Counted from the stretch's first letter, positions 1 to 8,736 are shown. The stretch: DNA of 64,000 bases from Bowmanella denitrificans (GCF_002887595.1 NZ_PEBU01000002.1:310001-374000); one strand, 5' to 3'. Translations and numbers: made by a program. The notes: a model not told the origin generated them from the sequence alone.

Positions 1-2735
1 AGCAGCAGAATCAGGCCGATCCGGCCTTTTCACCCGACGGCCGCTATATCTATTACACCAAGGATATGAGTGCGGGTGGCTACTTTGAATATAACCGCGA
101 CCCATTAAAAAGTGTGTTCGCCATTCGCCGCTATGACAGACAAACCGGCGAAGACATTACCCTGGTAAGTGGTGTAGGCGGTGCGGTGGTGCCAACTCCA
201 TCCCCGGACGGTAAACAGCTGGCCTTTGTACGCCGGGTGCGGGAAAACACCGGCTTATTTGTCATGGATCTGGCCTCGGGCCGCGAAACCCTGCTAACCG
301 ATAAGCTGGAGCGGGATATGCAGGAAGGTTTTGGGTCGGAAGGGTACTTTGCCTATTTCGACTGGACGCCCGACAGCAAGCAGATTCTGTATTGGACCGG
401 CGGCACCTTCCATCAAATAGATATGGCAGGTAAAGAAGTGGCCAAGGTCGGGGTTGAGGTTAAGGTAGATAAGCAGATTGCCAAGGCGCTGCGCTTCCCT
501 GTGGATGTAGCGCCGGATGAATTTGATGTGAAAATGATCCGCTGGGCACAAAAATCGCCGGACGGTAAAACCGCCTTGTTCCAGGCGCTGGGTAAGCTTT
601 ACATCAAAGACATTAAAACAGGCAAGCTGAAACGCCTGACCAGCCAGGATGAGCACGATGAGTTCTATCCGCGTTTTTCCAATGACGGAAAGTCCATCGT
701 TTATACCACCTGGAACGACGACAAACTGGGCGAGGTCAGGGTGATTTCCGCCAAAGGCGGGCGTAGTAAGGTGGTCAGCTCGCAGCCCGGGCACTATGCC
801 GAACCCAGCTTTAGCCTGGATGGCAGTAAGGTGGTGTACCGCAAGTTTACCGGTGGTTACCTGCTGTCTCCGGAATGGTCGCTGGAGCCTGGCATTTATC
901 TGGCGGATATAAAAAGCGGCGAAAATCGCAAACTGGTAAATAGTGGCGTTGCCCCGCATTTTGCCGGTGATGACAGCCGCGTGTACTTTACTGAGCCGTC
1001 TTCTACCAATACCAAGCTGGTCAGCGTCGATCTAAACGGCAAAGACCGGCGTGAACATTTGGATGGCGGGGATCAGGCGGTGGAATTCCGTTTGTCGCAT
1101 GACCGTCAATGGCTGGCTTTTGTTTATCAGTACAATGCCTATATTGCGCCTTATGCTGAAACCGGCAAGCTGTTAACCGTGGGCCCAACCATGAGTTCAC
1201 TGCCGGTGACAAAGGTATCCAGCCGCGCCGGGGAGTTTCTGACCTGGCGGGCCGACAATCAGGCTTTGAGCTGGCACCATGGCGCGCTGCTGTTTGAACG
1301 TGAACTGAAAGACGCCTTCGCCTTTATCAACGGTGCCCCTGAAACCCTGCCAGAGCCCTTGAGTGAAGGACTGGATCTGTCGTTTAAGCATAAAGCCGAT
1401 AAGCCTGGTGGTATGAAAGCGCTGGTGGGCGGCCGGTTAGTCACCATGCGTGATGCCGATAATCGCCAGGAGGTGATAGAAAACGGTGTGGTACTGATTG
1501 AAAACAACCGCATCAAGGCCATAGGTAAGCAAGGCGAAGTGACAATACCGCGCAGCGCCGAGGTGCTGGATATCAGCGGCAAAACCGTGATCCCAGGTCT
1601 GATTGATGCCCATGCCCATGGCTCGCAAGGCAGTGATGAAATTATTCCGCGTCAGAACTGGCGTAACTTTGCCGATGTATCCTTTGGCGTAACCACCATT
1701 CATGACCCGTCCAATGATACCTCAGAGATCTTCTCGGCAGCCGAATTGCAAAAAGCCGGAGAGATTATCGCCCCGCGTATTTACTCCACCGGCACCATCT
1801 TATACGGCGCCAATTCGCCGTCCTATAAAGCCATCTTTGATGATGCCGACTCGGCCAGATTCCATCTGCAACGCTTAAAGGACGTGGGGGCTATTTCGGT
1901 GAAAAGTTATAACCAGCCACGCCGTGACGTCCGTCAGCAGATTATTGCAGCGGGTAAAGAACTTGGCATGATGGTGGTACCGGAAGGCGCAGGGCGTTTC
2001 TTGTATGACCTGACCATGGTGGTTGATGGTCACACCGGGCTGGAGCATTCCATTCCCTTATCCCACGGCTATTCCGATGTGACCCAGTTATGGGCCGCCT
2101 CGCAATCCGGCTATACCCCGACCTTTGTGGTGACCATGGGCACTATTATGGGTGAGGAATATTGGTACGATAAAACCGAGGTGTGGAAGAACGAACGGCT
2201 GCTGCGCTATACCCCGCATTATATGCTGGATAGCCGCGCCATTCGCCGGCCCACCGCGCCAGATGAGCAATACCACCACTTTGATGTAGCCGCCTATGCC
2301 AAGAAGCTACGTGACAACGGCGTTACGGTGCATATCGGCGCGCATGGTCAGCGTCCTGGCCTGGGTGCACACTGGGAATTATGGCATATGCAGCAGGGCG
2401 GTTTTACGCCTTGGGAGGCGATTCGCGGCGGCACTATAGACGGCGCTAAACATCTGGGCATGGATAAGGATATTGGTAGCCTGGAAGTAGGTAAGCTGGC
2501 CGATATGGTGGTGATTGACGGTGATGTACTAAATAACCTGCAACGTTCAGAGTATGTTGATTACACCGTACTCAACGGCCGCATCTATGATGTGAAAACC
2601 ATGAATGAAGTGGGTAGCAAAACCAAACGTAAGGCGTTTTTCTTTGAACGTTTAAATGTACAAAGTATGCCTGAGCAAACCCAGCAGAGCCTGGAAGCCA
2701 AGGCCGAAACCCTGCACTGGGTGCATAAGCACTAA
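1..2735 (+). CDS. TolB-like propeller + amidohydrolase family protein (5' partial)
   Basis: The reading frame is open from base 3 and continues a beta-propeller repeat (PAFSPDGRYIYY), so the gene starts left of the window. The first ~430 visible residues are PD40/TolB-type blades (PTPSPDGKQLAFV, FSNDGKSIVYTTW). From about base 1420 a metal-dependent amidohydrolase domain follows: VIPGLIDAHAHGS near 1590-1622 supplies the HxH metal ligands, KSYNQP near 1900 a candidate bridging lysine, GLEHSIP near 2040 and HIGAHGQ near 2332 further histidines, and the domain closes with GKLADMVVIDGD. Such fusions are usually periplasmic peptidase- or imidazolonepropionase-like hydrolases; the substrate cannot be read from sequence. 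A strong hairpin lies just after the stop. The N-terminus and any signal peptide are outside the window. Confidence 0.9.
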   Translation, partial: QQNQADPAFSPDGRYIYYTKDMSAGGYFEYNRDPLKSVFAIRRYDRQTGEDITLVSGVGGAVVPTPSPDGKQLAFVRRVRENTGLFVMDLASGRETLLTDKLERDMQEGFGSEGYFAYFDWTPDSKQILYWTGGTFHQIDMAGKEVAKVGVEVKVDKQIAKALRFPVDVAPDEFDVKMIRWAQKSPDGKTALFQALGKLYIKDIKTGKLKRLTSQDEHDEFYPRFSNDGKSIVYTTWNDDKLGEVRVISAKGGRSKVVSSQPGHYAEPSFSLDGSKVVYRKFTGGYLLSPEWSLEPGIYLADIKSGENRKLVNSGVAPHFAGDDSRVYFTEPSSTNTKLVSVDLNGKDRREHLDGGDQAVEFRLSHDRQWLAFVYQYNAYIAPYAETGKLLTVGPTMSSLPVTKVSSRAGEFLTWRADNQALSWHHGALLFERELKDAFAFINGAPETLPEPLSEGLDLSFKHKADKPGGMKALVGGRLVTMRDADNRQEVIENGVVLIENNRIKAIGKQGEVTIPRSAEVLDISGKTVIPGLIDAHAHGSQGSDEIIPRQNWRNFADVSFGVTTIHDPSNDTSEIFSAAELQKAGEIIAPRIYSTGTILYGANSPSYKAIFDDADSARFHLQRLKDVGAISVKSYNQPRRDVRQQIIAAGKELGMMVVPEGAGRFLYDLTMVVDGHTGLEHSIPLSHGYSDVTQLWAASQSGYTPTFVVTMGTIMGEEYWYDKTEVWKNERLLRYTPHYMLDSRAIRRPTAPDEQYHHFDVAAYAKKLRDNGVTVHIGAHGQRPGLGAHWELWHMQQGGFTPWEAIRGGTIDGAKHLGMDKDIGSLEVGKLADMVVIDGDVLNNLQRSEYVDYTVLNGRIYDVKTMNEVGSKTKRKAFFFERLNVQSMPEQTQQSLEAKAETLHWVHKH

Positions 2736-2746
2736 GCGACAAGTTT

Positions 2747-2780
2747 AACCAAGGCGGTCAATTGGCCGCCTTGGTTATTT
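2747..2780. terminator. Bidirectional intrinsic terminator
   Basis: Perfect 11-bp stem (AACCAAGGCGG / CCGCCTTGGTT) with an 8-nt loop, followed on the + strand by ATTTT. It lies between the convergent ends of the amidohydrolase and the cold-shock gene and can serve both; the + direction has the better U-tract. Confidence 0.8.
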
Positions 2781-2788
2781 TCGGGGGC

Positions 2789-2998
2789 TTACAGGCGTGT
2801 TACATTTTTGGCCTGCGGACCTTTGATGCCTTGCTCAACTTCGTACGAAACCCGCTGACCTTCTGTCAGGGTTCTGAAGCTATCACCGGTAATGGCATTG
2901 AAATGCACAAAAACATCCTGGCTACCGTCTTCAGGGGCAATAAAACCAAAGCCTTTTTCTTCGTTAAACCACTTAACTGTGCCAAATAATGTAGACAT
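2789..2998 (-). CDS. Cold-shock domain protein (CspA family)
   Basis: A 69-residue single cold-shock domain, the family's normal length. RNP1 is KGFGFI at residues 15-20 and RNP2 is VFVHF at 29-33, with the usual GTVKWFN opening. It binds single-stranded nucleic acid and acts as an RNA chaperone in the cytoplasm. The start is preceded by CGGAGA. About 340 bp upstream is gene-free, which fits the long structured leader common in csp mRNAs. Whether it is cold-induced or constitutive cannot be told from the protein. Confidence 0.95.
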   Translation of the reverse strand: MSTLFGTVKWFNEEKGFGFIAPEDGSQDVFVHFNAITGDSFRTLTEGQRVSYEVEQGIKGPQAKNVTRL

Positions 2999-3337
2999 AA
3001 AATCTCCGTATATAAAAATTGTCGATGTACCTACGCATCGTTTGCCTCAATGACGGAATATCATCACCTTAACATGGCAAATTTTCAGTAACAGGAATGC
3101 AAGGGAGGGCAAAACAAGGTAAGCGCAATTCCTTTGCAAGATTGTTAGCTAAACGTCTCAAGGCTATGAATACCTTAGCAATGTTTGCTGGGATGTACAG
3201 AATCTGTGGCCCAAATATGCTTTAATGGCTTAGTTGCGTTAGGCAGGAATAGCGTTAACTTGCAAAAACTAAGCGGCGTTTGGCTATTCCAAAAGGTCAA
3301 CGTGGGTTGTTCGTATGATATGGCCGAGGATGTTTTT
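2999..3337. promoter_or_regulatory. Divergent intergenic region between csp and the beta-lactamase gene
   Basis: No convincing gene. The minus-strand part is the probable long 5' leader and promoter of the cold-shock gene, with a small hairpin CGATG/CATCG at 3023-3040. The right part holds a GCGTTAGGC motif at 3236-3244 and a perfect 8-bp inverted repeat further on (separate entry). An upstream in-frame extension of the beta-lactamase frame reaches 3185 but shows no signal peptide or coding character. Confidence 0.5.
3236..3290. repeat. Inverted repeat with attC-like core upstream of the B1 beta-lactamase
   Basis: GGAATAGC (3246-3253) and GCTATTCC (3283-3290) are perfect inverted arms around 29 nt. 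The segment begins with GCGTTAGGC, which contains the integron core consensus GTTRRRY, and has two further GCGTT words. A full attC would need a matching RYYYAAC core on the other side, which I do not find, and there is no such site downstream of the lactamase. It may equally be an operator. Confidence 0.3.
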
Positions 3338-4138
3338 ATGGCTTATGCAAAATTCTTATCCACCATCAGCTTATTATCTGTGCTGGGCACGAGTCTGGCG
3401 GTGACAGCTGATACAGTGCAAAATTGGCAAAACTACCCTAAGGCGGCAGATATTCCCGAAGGGCAGGTGCGTCTGTTTAAGGTGGCAGAAGGCGTTTGGA
3501 GCCATATTGCCACCCATGATTTTAATGGGGTGTTATTTCCTTCCAATGGTTTAATCGTCAAAGACGGCGACGAACTGCTGTTAATTGACACCGCCTGGGG
3601 CGCAGACAATACCCGTGCTTTGTTGCATGAGATAAAAGCGCAGATTGGATTACCGGTCACTCGTGCTGTTTCCACCCATTTTCATGATGACAGGGTGGAA
3701 GGTGTGGAGGTGCTTAAACAAGCCGGAGTGCAAACCTATGCCAGTGCGCTAACCCGTCAACTGGCCGAGGCTGAGGGCAATGAAATCCCCGAATATAGCT
3801 TGCAGGCTCTTGTTGCCGCTGGAGATGCGCTATCTTTCGGCCCGGTAGAGATCTTCTATCCGGGACATGGTCATGCACCGGATAATCTGGCTGTCTATGT
3901 ACCTAAGGCAAAGGTTCTGTTTGGCGGCTGTGCGGTGCATGAACTGGCGCGTCACAATGCCGGCAATACCTCGCATGCCGATCTTGCCCAGTGGCCGGTG
4001 TCGGTAGCAAAGATTCTGACCCGTTACCCAGATGCAGAGACCGTGATCCCCGGCCATGGTTTGCCCGGCGGCCAGGAACTGTTGACCCATACCATCAAGG
4101 TTGTTGACGCGCAGCCGGGTAATACTGCGGCAAAATAA
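3338..4138 (+). CDS. Subclass B1 metallo-beta-lactamase, VIM-like
   Basis: A 266-residue secreted zinc hydrolase expected to open the beta-lactam ring in the periplasm. The start at 3338 gives a clear signal peptide ([17 protein letters not shown]..., cleavage near AVTA/DT) and has GAGG at good spacing. Zinc ligands of subclass B1 are all present: HFHDDR supplies H116, H118 and D120, GHGHAPDN the H196 position, GGCA C221, and [10 protein letters not shown]263. Long stretches match VIM-type enzymes as I remember them ([53 protein letters not shown]). VIM has RVGG after the zinc motif; here it is RVEG. The loop [15 protein letters not shown] keeps the VIM layout. No integrase or resistance genes flank it, so it looks chromosomal. 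Calling it a B1 lactamase is safe; activity is inferred. Confidence 0.92.
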   Translation: MAYAKFLSTISLLSVLGTSLAVTADTVQNWQNYPKAADIPEGQVRLFKVAEGVWSHIATHDFNGVLFPSNGLIVKDGDELLLIDTAWGADNTRALLHEIKAQIGLPVTRAVSTHFHDDRVEGVEVLKQAGVQTYASALTRQLAEAEGNEIPEYSLQALVAAGDALSFGPVEIFYPGHGHAPDNLAVYVPKAKVLFGGCAVHELARHNAGNTSHADLAQWPVSVAKILTRYPDAETVIPGHGLPGGQELLTHTIKVVDAQPGNTAAK

Positions 4139-4169
4139 CTATCTGCGCTGTCAGTTGAAGGATGTTGTT

Positions 4170-5219
4170 TTGCAAATCAGAAAGTTAAATAGCCTGCGCG
4201 GTTTGGCCGCGCTAATCGTCTTTATTACCCACTTTAGCGATATTACTGGTTGGCTGGGCGGCAAGTTGGGCGGTGCTGCGGGCCAATATGGTGTGATGCT
4301 GTTTTTTCTGCTCAGTGGATTTTTGATGTCCCACTTGTATTTTGACAGAGGATTTAACCTGCAAAATATCCAAGGTTATATTCTGGCCCGGATGGCAAGG
4401 ATTTTGCCACTGTATCTACTGGTGGTATGCGCCTCCTACCTGCTATCAATTAACGGTACAGAAGGGCTGTATGCCATTAACAGTGCTGACGCACTTATTT
4501 CGCATCTGCTGTTTCTAAGCGGTGAAAGCGTGCTTTGGACGATTTCACCTGAAGTACAGTTTTATCTGCTGTTTGTGGGGTTCTGGGCTTTGGCGGCCAA
4601 AAGGGCGGGATACATTTATGTTTTAGTGGTGGCGGTTTTAATCGCGCTGTTTTTTGCTAACTTCCCGCGTTGGGTTAGCGAGTTCTATGGTGTGCCATAC
4701 AACCTGTTCCAGGTATTGAGAAGCCTGCCATATTTCTTTGTGGGTATGCTGTTTGGTATGCACTACAAGCACATCAAGGTGCCGGATTATCTGCAAAAGC
4801 ATGGCTTTGTGTTGGTGTTAGTGTTGATTCCGCTGATGTTCCCGGCGTTTTCCCCCATTGCGTCCGATGCCAAGACCAGGATGTGGTTAAGCTATGAAGT
4901 CCTGCTGGTTATGAGTGCGGTGTTCTTCTGTGTGGTGTTTCTGGTACCAAACAACAATATCTTGCTGGCCAATAAGTTTGGGGATTATGTCGGTCAAATA
5001 TCCTTTTCCCTGTATCTCTTACATATGCCGATTATTGCCAAGGTAAACCTGTATGAATTGGCGATTGAACTGAAGTTGGTGGTGTCTGTTGCGCTGAGTT
5101 TGCTGGTAGCATCACTTTGTTATCGGTATTTTGAGATGCCAGCCGCCAGGCTGATACGAAACTGGGCCAATACTAAACCTGAATCAGGGCCTGTAAAACA
5201 ACCCGATACCGCCTCTTAG
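4170..5219 (+). CDS. Acyltransferase family 3 membrane protein (OafA/YrhL type)
   Basis: Integral membrane O-acyltransferase with about ten hydrophobic segments, expected to acylate a surface sugar or lipid at the inner membrane. The N-terminus shows the family pattern LNSLRGLAALIVFITHF, with the conserved Arg and the catalytic-type His in THF. The open frame extends to 4101, but a TTG at 4170 has GAAGGA 7 nt upstream and places the protein start exactly where homologues begin, so I chose it. It lies 31 bp after the lactamase stop in the same direction and may be co-transcribed. The acceptor is unknown. Confidence 0.85.
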   Translation: MQIRKLNSLRGLAALIVFITHFSDITGWLGGKLGGAAGQYGVMLFFLLSGFLMSHLYFDRGFNLQNIQGYILARMARILPLYLLVVCASYLLSINGTEGLYAINSADALISHLLFLSGESVLWTISPEVQFYLLFVGFWALAAKRAGYIYVLVVAVLIALFFANFPRWVSEFYGVPYNLFQVLRSLPYFFVGMLFGMHYKHIKVPDYLQKHGFVLVLVLIPLMFPAFSPIASDAKTRMWLSYEVLLVMSAVFFCVVFLVPNNNILLANKFGDYVGQISFSLYLLHMPIIAKVNLYELAIELKLVVSVALSLLVASLCYRYFEMPAARLIRNWANTKPESGPVKQPDTAS

Positions 5220-5220
5220 A

Positions 5221-5346
5221 TTATGGGGATACAGCTATAGTGAGGGCGCTGTGCATGTACAGAATCCGCATATCTTCCTGCCGCTGGCGCTTGAACAGTA
5301 CGCCAAATTCAGAGACACATTGCTGCTAGATGGCGCATCCATCTAA
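5221..5346 (+). pseudogene. Possible remnant of a coding sequence (very weak)
   Basis: A 41-codon stretch without a start codon, in a frame different from the preceding acyltransferase, reads like protein (LWGYSYSEGAV..., PHIFLPLALEQYAKF) and ends at TAA 5344. It could be the tail of a decayed gene or chance. No family recognised. Confidence 0.15.
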
Positions 5347-5393
5347 AAGACTGTGTTAACCTAAGATTCTCATGTTGGTAAAGGAAGTTACTG

Positions 5394-5744
5394 ATGACAG
5401 TCAAACGAATCGTCGCCAATATTCGTGCTGAAGATCCTAATGTGGCCAGCGCCTTTTACGCCGCTATCTTTGAGCTTGACCTGGCGATGGACCATGGTTG
5501 GATCAAGACCCTGAGTAGCGGGCAAAGTATGACCACACAGCTGAGTGTTGCATCTGAAGGTGGGTCGGGAACTGACGTACCGGATCTGTCTATCGAGGTG
5601 GATAATCTGGACCTTGTCCTAAGCCGGGTAAAAGCGGCGGGGATTACCATTGAATATGGACCAGTGTCGGAACCCTGGGGGGTAACAAGGTTTTATATTC
5701 GTGACCCGTTTGGCACGCTGATTAATGTGTTAGCACATCAATAA
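5394..5744 (+). CDS. VOC (glyoxalase/bleomycin-resistance fold) family protein
   Basis: A 116-residue single VOC module. The beta-alpha-beta pattern and the ending GVTRFYIRDPFGTLINVL are typical. Such proteins bind a divalent metal and act as lyases, dioxygenases or antibiotic binders; the substrate cannot be inferred. The start has AAGGAAG upstream. It is followed 15 bp later by an AraC regulator, suggesting one transcript. A second VOC gene sits by another AraC gene at 7871-8266. Confidence 0.85.
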   Translation: MTVKRIVANIRAEDPNVASAFYAAIFELDLAMDHGWIKTLSSGQSMTTQLSVASEGGSGTDVPDLSIEVDNLDLVLSRVKAAGITIEYGPVSEPWGVTRFYIRDPFGTLINVLAHQ

Positions 5745-5759
5745 GTTTAGGGAATGGAG

Positions 5760-6617
5760 ATGAAGGAAACGCAAGGGCCGATTTTCTGGCGCGATCCACG
5801 TATGCCTTTTCTTGAGCTCAGGGTGGTAAGGGAGGGGCGTAAAGTCTGCTATGCGCCTCATAGTCACACCCAATGGTCGTTGGGGGCTATTACAGAGGGA
5901 TGCAGCACCTTTGTATACCGGGATACACAGCAGCAGGTCAGTGCCGGTACCTTAGTGATGATGAATCCCAACTGGGTACATGCCTGCAACCCAATTGACC
6001 AGCATCCCTGGGCTTATCTGATGCTGTATGTGGATACTAAGTGGCTGACCCAGCTACGCCATGAAGCCGGGCTGCTGGCTACTCCGCAGTGGCAGGATAT
6101 TTCTACCTCGGTCATCACCGACCCCAAGTGGTATGCAGGCTATTGCCAATTAGCTGACTGTTTGCTGGATACAGATAGTGCGCTACTGGATAAGCAGGTC
6201 GCGGTAATTGAGTATCTGACCGCCTTACTGTGTGAATTAGCTGATAATCAGATGCCTTTGGTTGCTGCTGCGCCGGAAAATATGCAGGAACTGGCTGACT
6301 ATATTGCTGCGCATGCTGATGAGGAGATTTCCCTGGACGGGCTGTGTGAACGTTCAGGTTATAGTCCTGGCCATTTAGTGCGGGCATTCAAGCTGTACTT
6401 CGGACTGACGCCGCATGCCTATTTAGTTAATTGTCGTATCCAACTTGGCCAGCAGGCCCTGAAGCAGGGCCAGCCTATTGCTGAAACGGCTTTACAGGCC
6501 GGGTTTGCTGACCAGCCGCATTTTCAGCGTACCTTTAAAAAACTGCTGGCCGCCACGCCCCGGCAATATCAGCAGAGCTTAGTCAATCAGCAGATACAGG
6601 GTGCTGAGCGCAAGTAA
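5760..6617 (+). CDS. AraC family transcriptional regulator (cupin + HTH)
   Basis: About 285 residues: an N-terminal AraC-binding cupin (PHSHTQWSLGAI, AGTLVMMNPNWVHAC) and a C-terminal pair of helix-turn-helices (ISLDGLCERSGYSPGHLVRAFK, then IAETALQAGFADQPHFQRTFKK) ending in ATPRQYQQS. This is the classic layout of a ligand-responsive activator. ATG 5754 is possible, but ATG 5760 has AGGG at 7 nt. It probably controls the preceding VOC gene and/or the convergent LysE exporter; the last 39 bp overlap the 3' end of that exporter gene. Confidence 0.88.
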   Translation: MKETQGPIFWRDPRMPFLELRVVREGRKVCYAPHSHTQWSLGAITEGCSTFVYRDTQQQVSAGTLVMMNPNWVHACNPIDQHPWAYLMLYVDTKWLTQLRHEAGLLATPQWQDISTSVITDPKWYAGYCQLADCLLDTDSALLDKQVAVIEYLTALLCELADNQMPLVAAAPENMQELADYIAAHADEEISLDGLCERSGYSPGHLVRAFKLYFGLTPHAYLVNCRIQLGQQALKQGQPIAETALQAGFADQPHFQRTFKKLLAATPRQYQQSLVNQQIQGAERK

Positions 6618-7169
6618 TATGGCCAGGCTGCGGTTGATGATAATCAGCGTGCCGGGTGTTTGCATAAAACGTCTTAAATAGGCCCCGGCATAAACCCAGC
6701 AACTCAAAGACAACCAGCATACTGGCAGATAAATCGCAGCAAACAGCAGGATATGCTGCAGGTCGTTGTTGGTGTAAGCGCCGATACCGGAAGCCGACGC
6801 CAACCAGGCTTTGGGGTTTAGCCACTGCATTATCGCCCCTGTCATAAAGCCCGGTCTGTTGCTGTCCTGTTCTTGCGTAAGCTGACCGTTATCTTTGAAA
6901 AGCTGGAAACTGAGATAGAGCAAAAAGGCGATGCCCAGCCATTTTAAGGCGCTGTTTAGGCCAGGGAGCAGGCTTAACACAGAGTAAAGCCCCAGGCCGA
7001 TGGCAATAAACAGCAATATGAAGCCAAGGGTGGCACCGCTGACAAAAATCAGCCCAGTGGCGATGGGATGACGGGTACCGCTGCTAAGACAGACCAGATT
7101 GACCGGACCGGGGGAAATCGACGCGGCCAGGGCAAAGGCCATCATAGGTAGAATCAGTGAAAATGACAT
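6579..7169 (-). CDS. LysE/RhtB family amino-acid exporter
   Basis: A 196-residue inner-membrane protein with about six hydrophobic helices. The N-terminal SISPGPVNLVCLSSG carries the LysE family PGP motif and QWLNPKAWL is the conserved mid-protein segment. It exports amino acids or related metabolites by proton exchange. Its 3' end overlaps the convergent AraC gene by 39 bp, and its start is divergent from a second AraC gene, a usual arrangement for regulator and exporter. The substrate is unknown. Confidence 0.88.
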   Translation of the reverse strand: MSFSLILPMMAFALAASISPGPVNLVCLSSGTRHPIATGLIFVSGATLGFILLFIAIGLGLYSVLSLLPGLNSALKWLGIAFLLYLSFQLFKDNGQLTQEQDSNRPGFMTGAIMQWLNPKAWLASASGIGAYTNNDLQHILLFAAIYLPVCWLSLSCWVYAGAYLRRFMQTPGTLIIINRSLAILLALSTLYLLID

Positions 7170-7262
7170 GGTAAAAAACGTATTGATTGGGGTGGCGTTA
7201 GTCTGTGACAGACAAGACGCGCTGTATTGAACAAAATTGCTCTGGTAACGTCAGTATGGAGT

Positions 7263-7919
7263 ATGACCGTGTTATATAGCCGCTGGTCTTTTGCGGTAAA
7301 CGAAGATGCCAGCACTTTGGTATTGCCTGACGGTTGTCGGGATCTGATTGTGGTTCGCCAAAATGGCAAAGCAGACAGGTGGTTTTTTAGTGACTGGGAT
7401 TTTTGCCCCAGACAGGTTTGCGTTGCGGCGGGTCAGCAGTTTTTCGGCTACCGGCTGCGTCCCGGTCTGGTATTAGAGCATCAGGCACTGCAAAGTATTG
7501 AGCACGAAACTACCGATTTACACGGCGCCATACCTGGCCTGCTTAAACCTGACTGGGACCTTCTAGGCGCCATTGATGCGCTAAGCAGTGGGCGATATTC
7601 GGTTCGTCAGGTGGCGTTGCAGACCGGTGTGACTGAACGCACTTTTCAGCGATATTTCAAGCGGGCCGCACTGCCAACGCCTGAATACTGGCGGTTACTT
7701 GGCCGGGCCAGGCGTGCCGCTGCCAGGCTCAATAGCAGCTCGTCCATCACTGACTTGGCTGCTGAGTTTGAATACAGTGATCAGGCCCATATGACCCGTG
7801 ACTTTAAGCGCTGGTTTGGTAAAACCCCAAACCAGCTAAAACAATCACCGGAGGTGCTGGCGATGCTTTCTCATGCCGGGTTAGGCAACTGGACCGGCGA
7901 ACATATTTCCACCAGATAA
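7263..7919 (+). CDS. AraC family regulator, short sensor domain
   Basis: About 218 residues. The N-terminal part (VLPDGCRDLIVV) matches the DUF6597-like sensor found in many AraC proteins. The C-terminal half has two HTHs (YSVRQVALQTGVTERTFQRYF; SITDLAAEFEYSDQAHMTRDFK) and the FGKTPNQLK ending. The frame is open from TTG 7227, but ATG 7263 is the first ordinary start; the choice is uncertain because neither has a good ribosome site. It is divergent from the LysE gene and overlaps the convergent VOC gene by 49 bp. Confidence 0.82.
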   Translation: MTVLYSRWSFAVNEDASTLVLPDGCRDLIVVRQNGKADRWFFSDWDFCPRQVCVAAGQQFFGYRLRPGLVLEHQALQSIEHETTDLHGAIPGLLKPDWDLLGAIDALSSGRYSVRQVALQTGVTERTFQRYFKRAALPTPEYWRLLGRARRAAARLNSSSSITDLAAEFEYSDQAHMTRDFKRWFGKTPNQLKQSPEVLAMLSHAGLGNWTGEHISTR

Positions 7920-8266
7920 CCGTTGGGATCGCGCACATAGGCGGTGGTTTGTCCCCAGGGTTCCTGTCTGGCGTCCTGCACTAATATGGCGCCTGCCTTA
8001 AGGGCGCGAGACAGGGCCTCTGGCACATTGTCGGTTTCCAGTGCGATTTCAAACACCGGTCTTTGCGGATCGGGCTGTTGCGGGTTCTTACCCAGGCTAC
8101 GCATCAATTGCTGAGAGGAAAAGGCCAGTTTGGTGTCACCGGTTTGCAGTTCGCCGTAATCGCCGCTTTCATGCAGAAAACCTGTTTTCAGGTTAAATGC
8201 CTGCTGATAAAACCCCAGCGTGTCGGCCACATTCTCAACATATAGGATGGTGTATCGGAAAATCAT
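7871..8266 (-). CDS. VOC family protein (glyoxalase-like)
   Basis: A 131-residue VOC domain: it opens FRYTILYVENVADTLGFYQQAF and closes TAYVRDPNGYLVEICSPV, with the conserved Glu of the metal site in LVEIC. ACAGGAGC precedes the ATG. Enzymatic role unknown; lactoylglutathione lyase-like names are often applied to this group without proof. The 3' end overlaps the AraC gene on the other strand. Confidence 0.87.
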   Translation of the reverse strand: MIFRYTILYVENVADTLGFYQQAFNLKTGFLHESGDYGELQTGDTKLAFSSQQLMRSLGKNPQQPDPQRPVFEIALETDNVPEALSRALKAGAILVQDARQEPWGQTTAYVRDPNGYLVEICSPVQLPNPA

Positions 8267-8437
8267 ATTTTTGCTCCTGTTTTTCTGCCATCTTCCTGCT
8301 TTTCAGTGGGCGGGTATTGAATAAATGCGACAGGTCGTCACACGGCTTTTTGATACCATGCCTGCACAATTAACGATATGCTCTTAGGCCAATCACTTTC
8401 ACTTGTGGGCAGTTCTGGCCCGGTAACGGAGATAACG

Positions 8438-8611
8438 ATGAAAAAAGTGGCAATATTACTGGCTTGCAGCGCCATGTTAACGGCTTGTGCCCCGGAAGTG
8501 GGTAGCAAAGACTGGTGTGAGAATATGAAAGAAAAACCCAAAGGTGACTGGACAGCCAATGAAGCCAAAGATTTCACCAAGCACTGTATTTTTAGCAGTG
8601 ACGAAGAATAG
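8438..8611 (+). CDS. Small DUF3012-type lipoprotein
   Basis: A 57-residue protein with a lipoprotein signal: MKKVAILLACSAMLTAC, lipobox LTAC with the lipidated Cys at 17. The mature part (EVGSKDWCENMKEKPKGDW...) with two further cysteines matches the small DUF3012 family as I remember it. Start at 8438 is set by GGAGA six bases upstream; the frame is open further left but without a start context. A strong terminator follows. Function unknown; location by inference the periplasmic membrane face. Confidence 0.8.
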   Translation: MKKVAILLACSAMLTACAPEVGSKDWCENMKEKPKGDWTANEAKDFTKHCIFSSDEE

Positions 8612-8632
8612 GTTGGCACAAATTTGAACCGT

Positions 8633-8655
8633 AGCCGGGGATGCCCGGCTTTTTT
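8633..8655 (+). terminator. Intrinsic terminator after the DUF3012 lipoprotein
   Basis: AGCCGGG-GATG-CCCGGCT, a 7-bp GC-rich stem with a 4-nt loop, followed by a run of T. Confidence 0.9.
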
Positions 8656-8736
8656 GTCTGTCAGCACAGCATATTCAGGTCTGCAGAACTTAAGTCCGGC
8701 AGCAACCCGCCAAAGGTTTGGCATGCCACTGAAAAC

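Noticed and set aside
3185-3337. Upstream extension of the metallo-beta-lactamase frame
   Set aside because: It would bury the signal peptide inside the protein; ATG 3338 has a good ribosome site and the normal family length.
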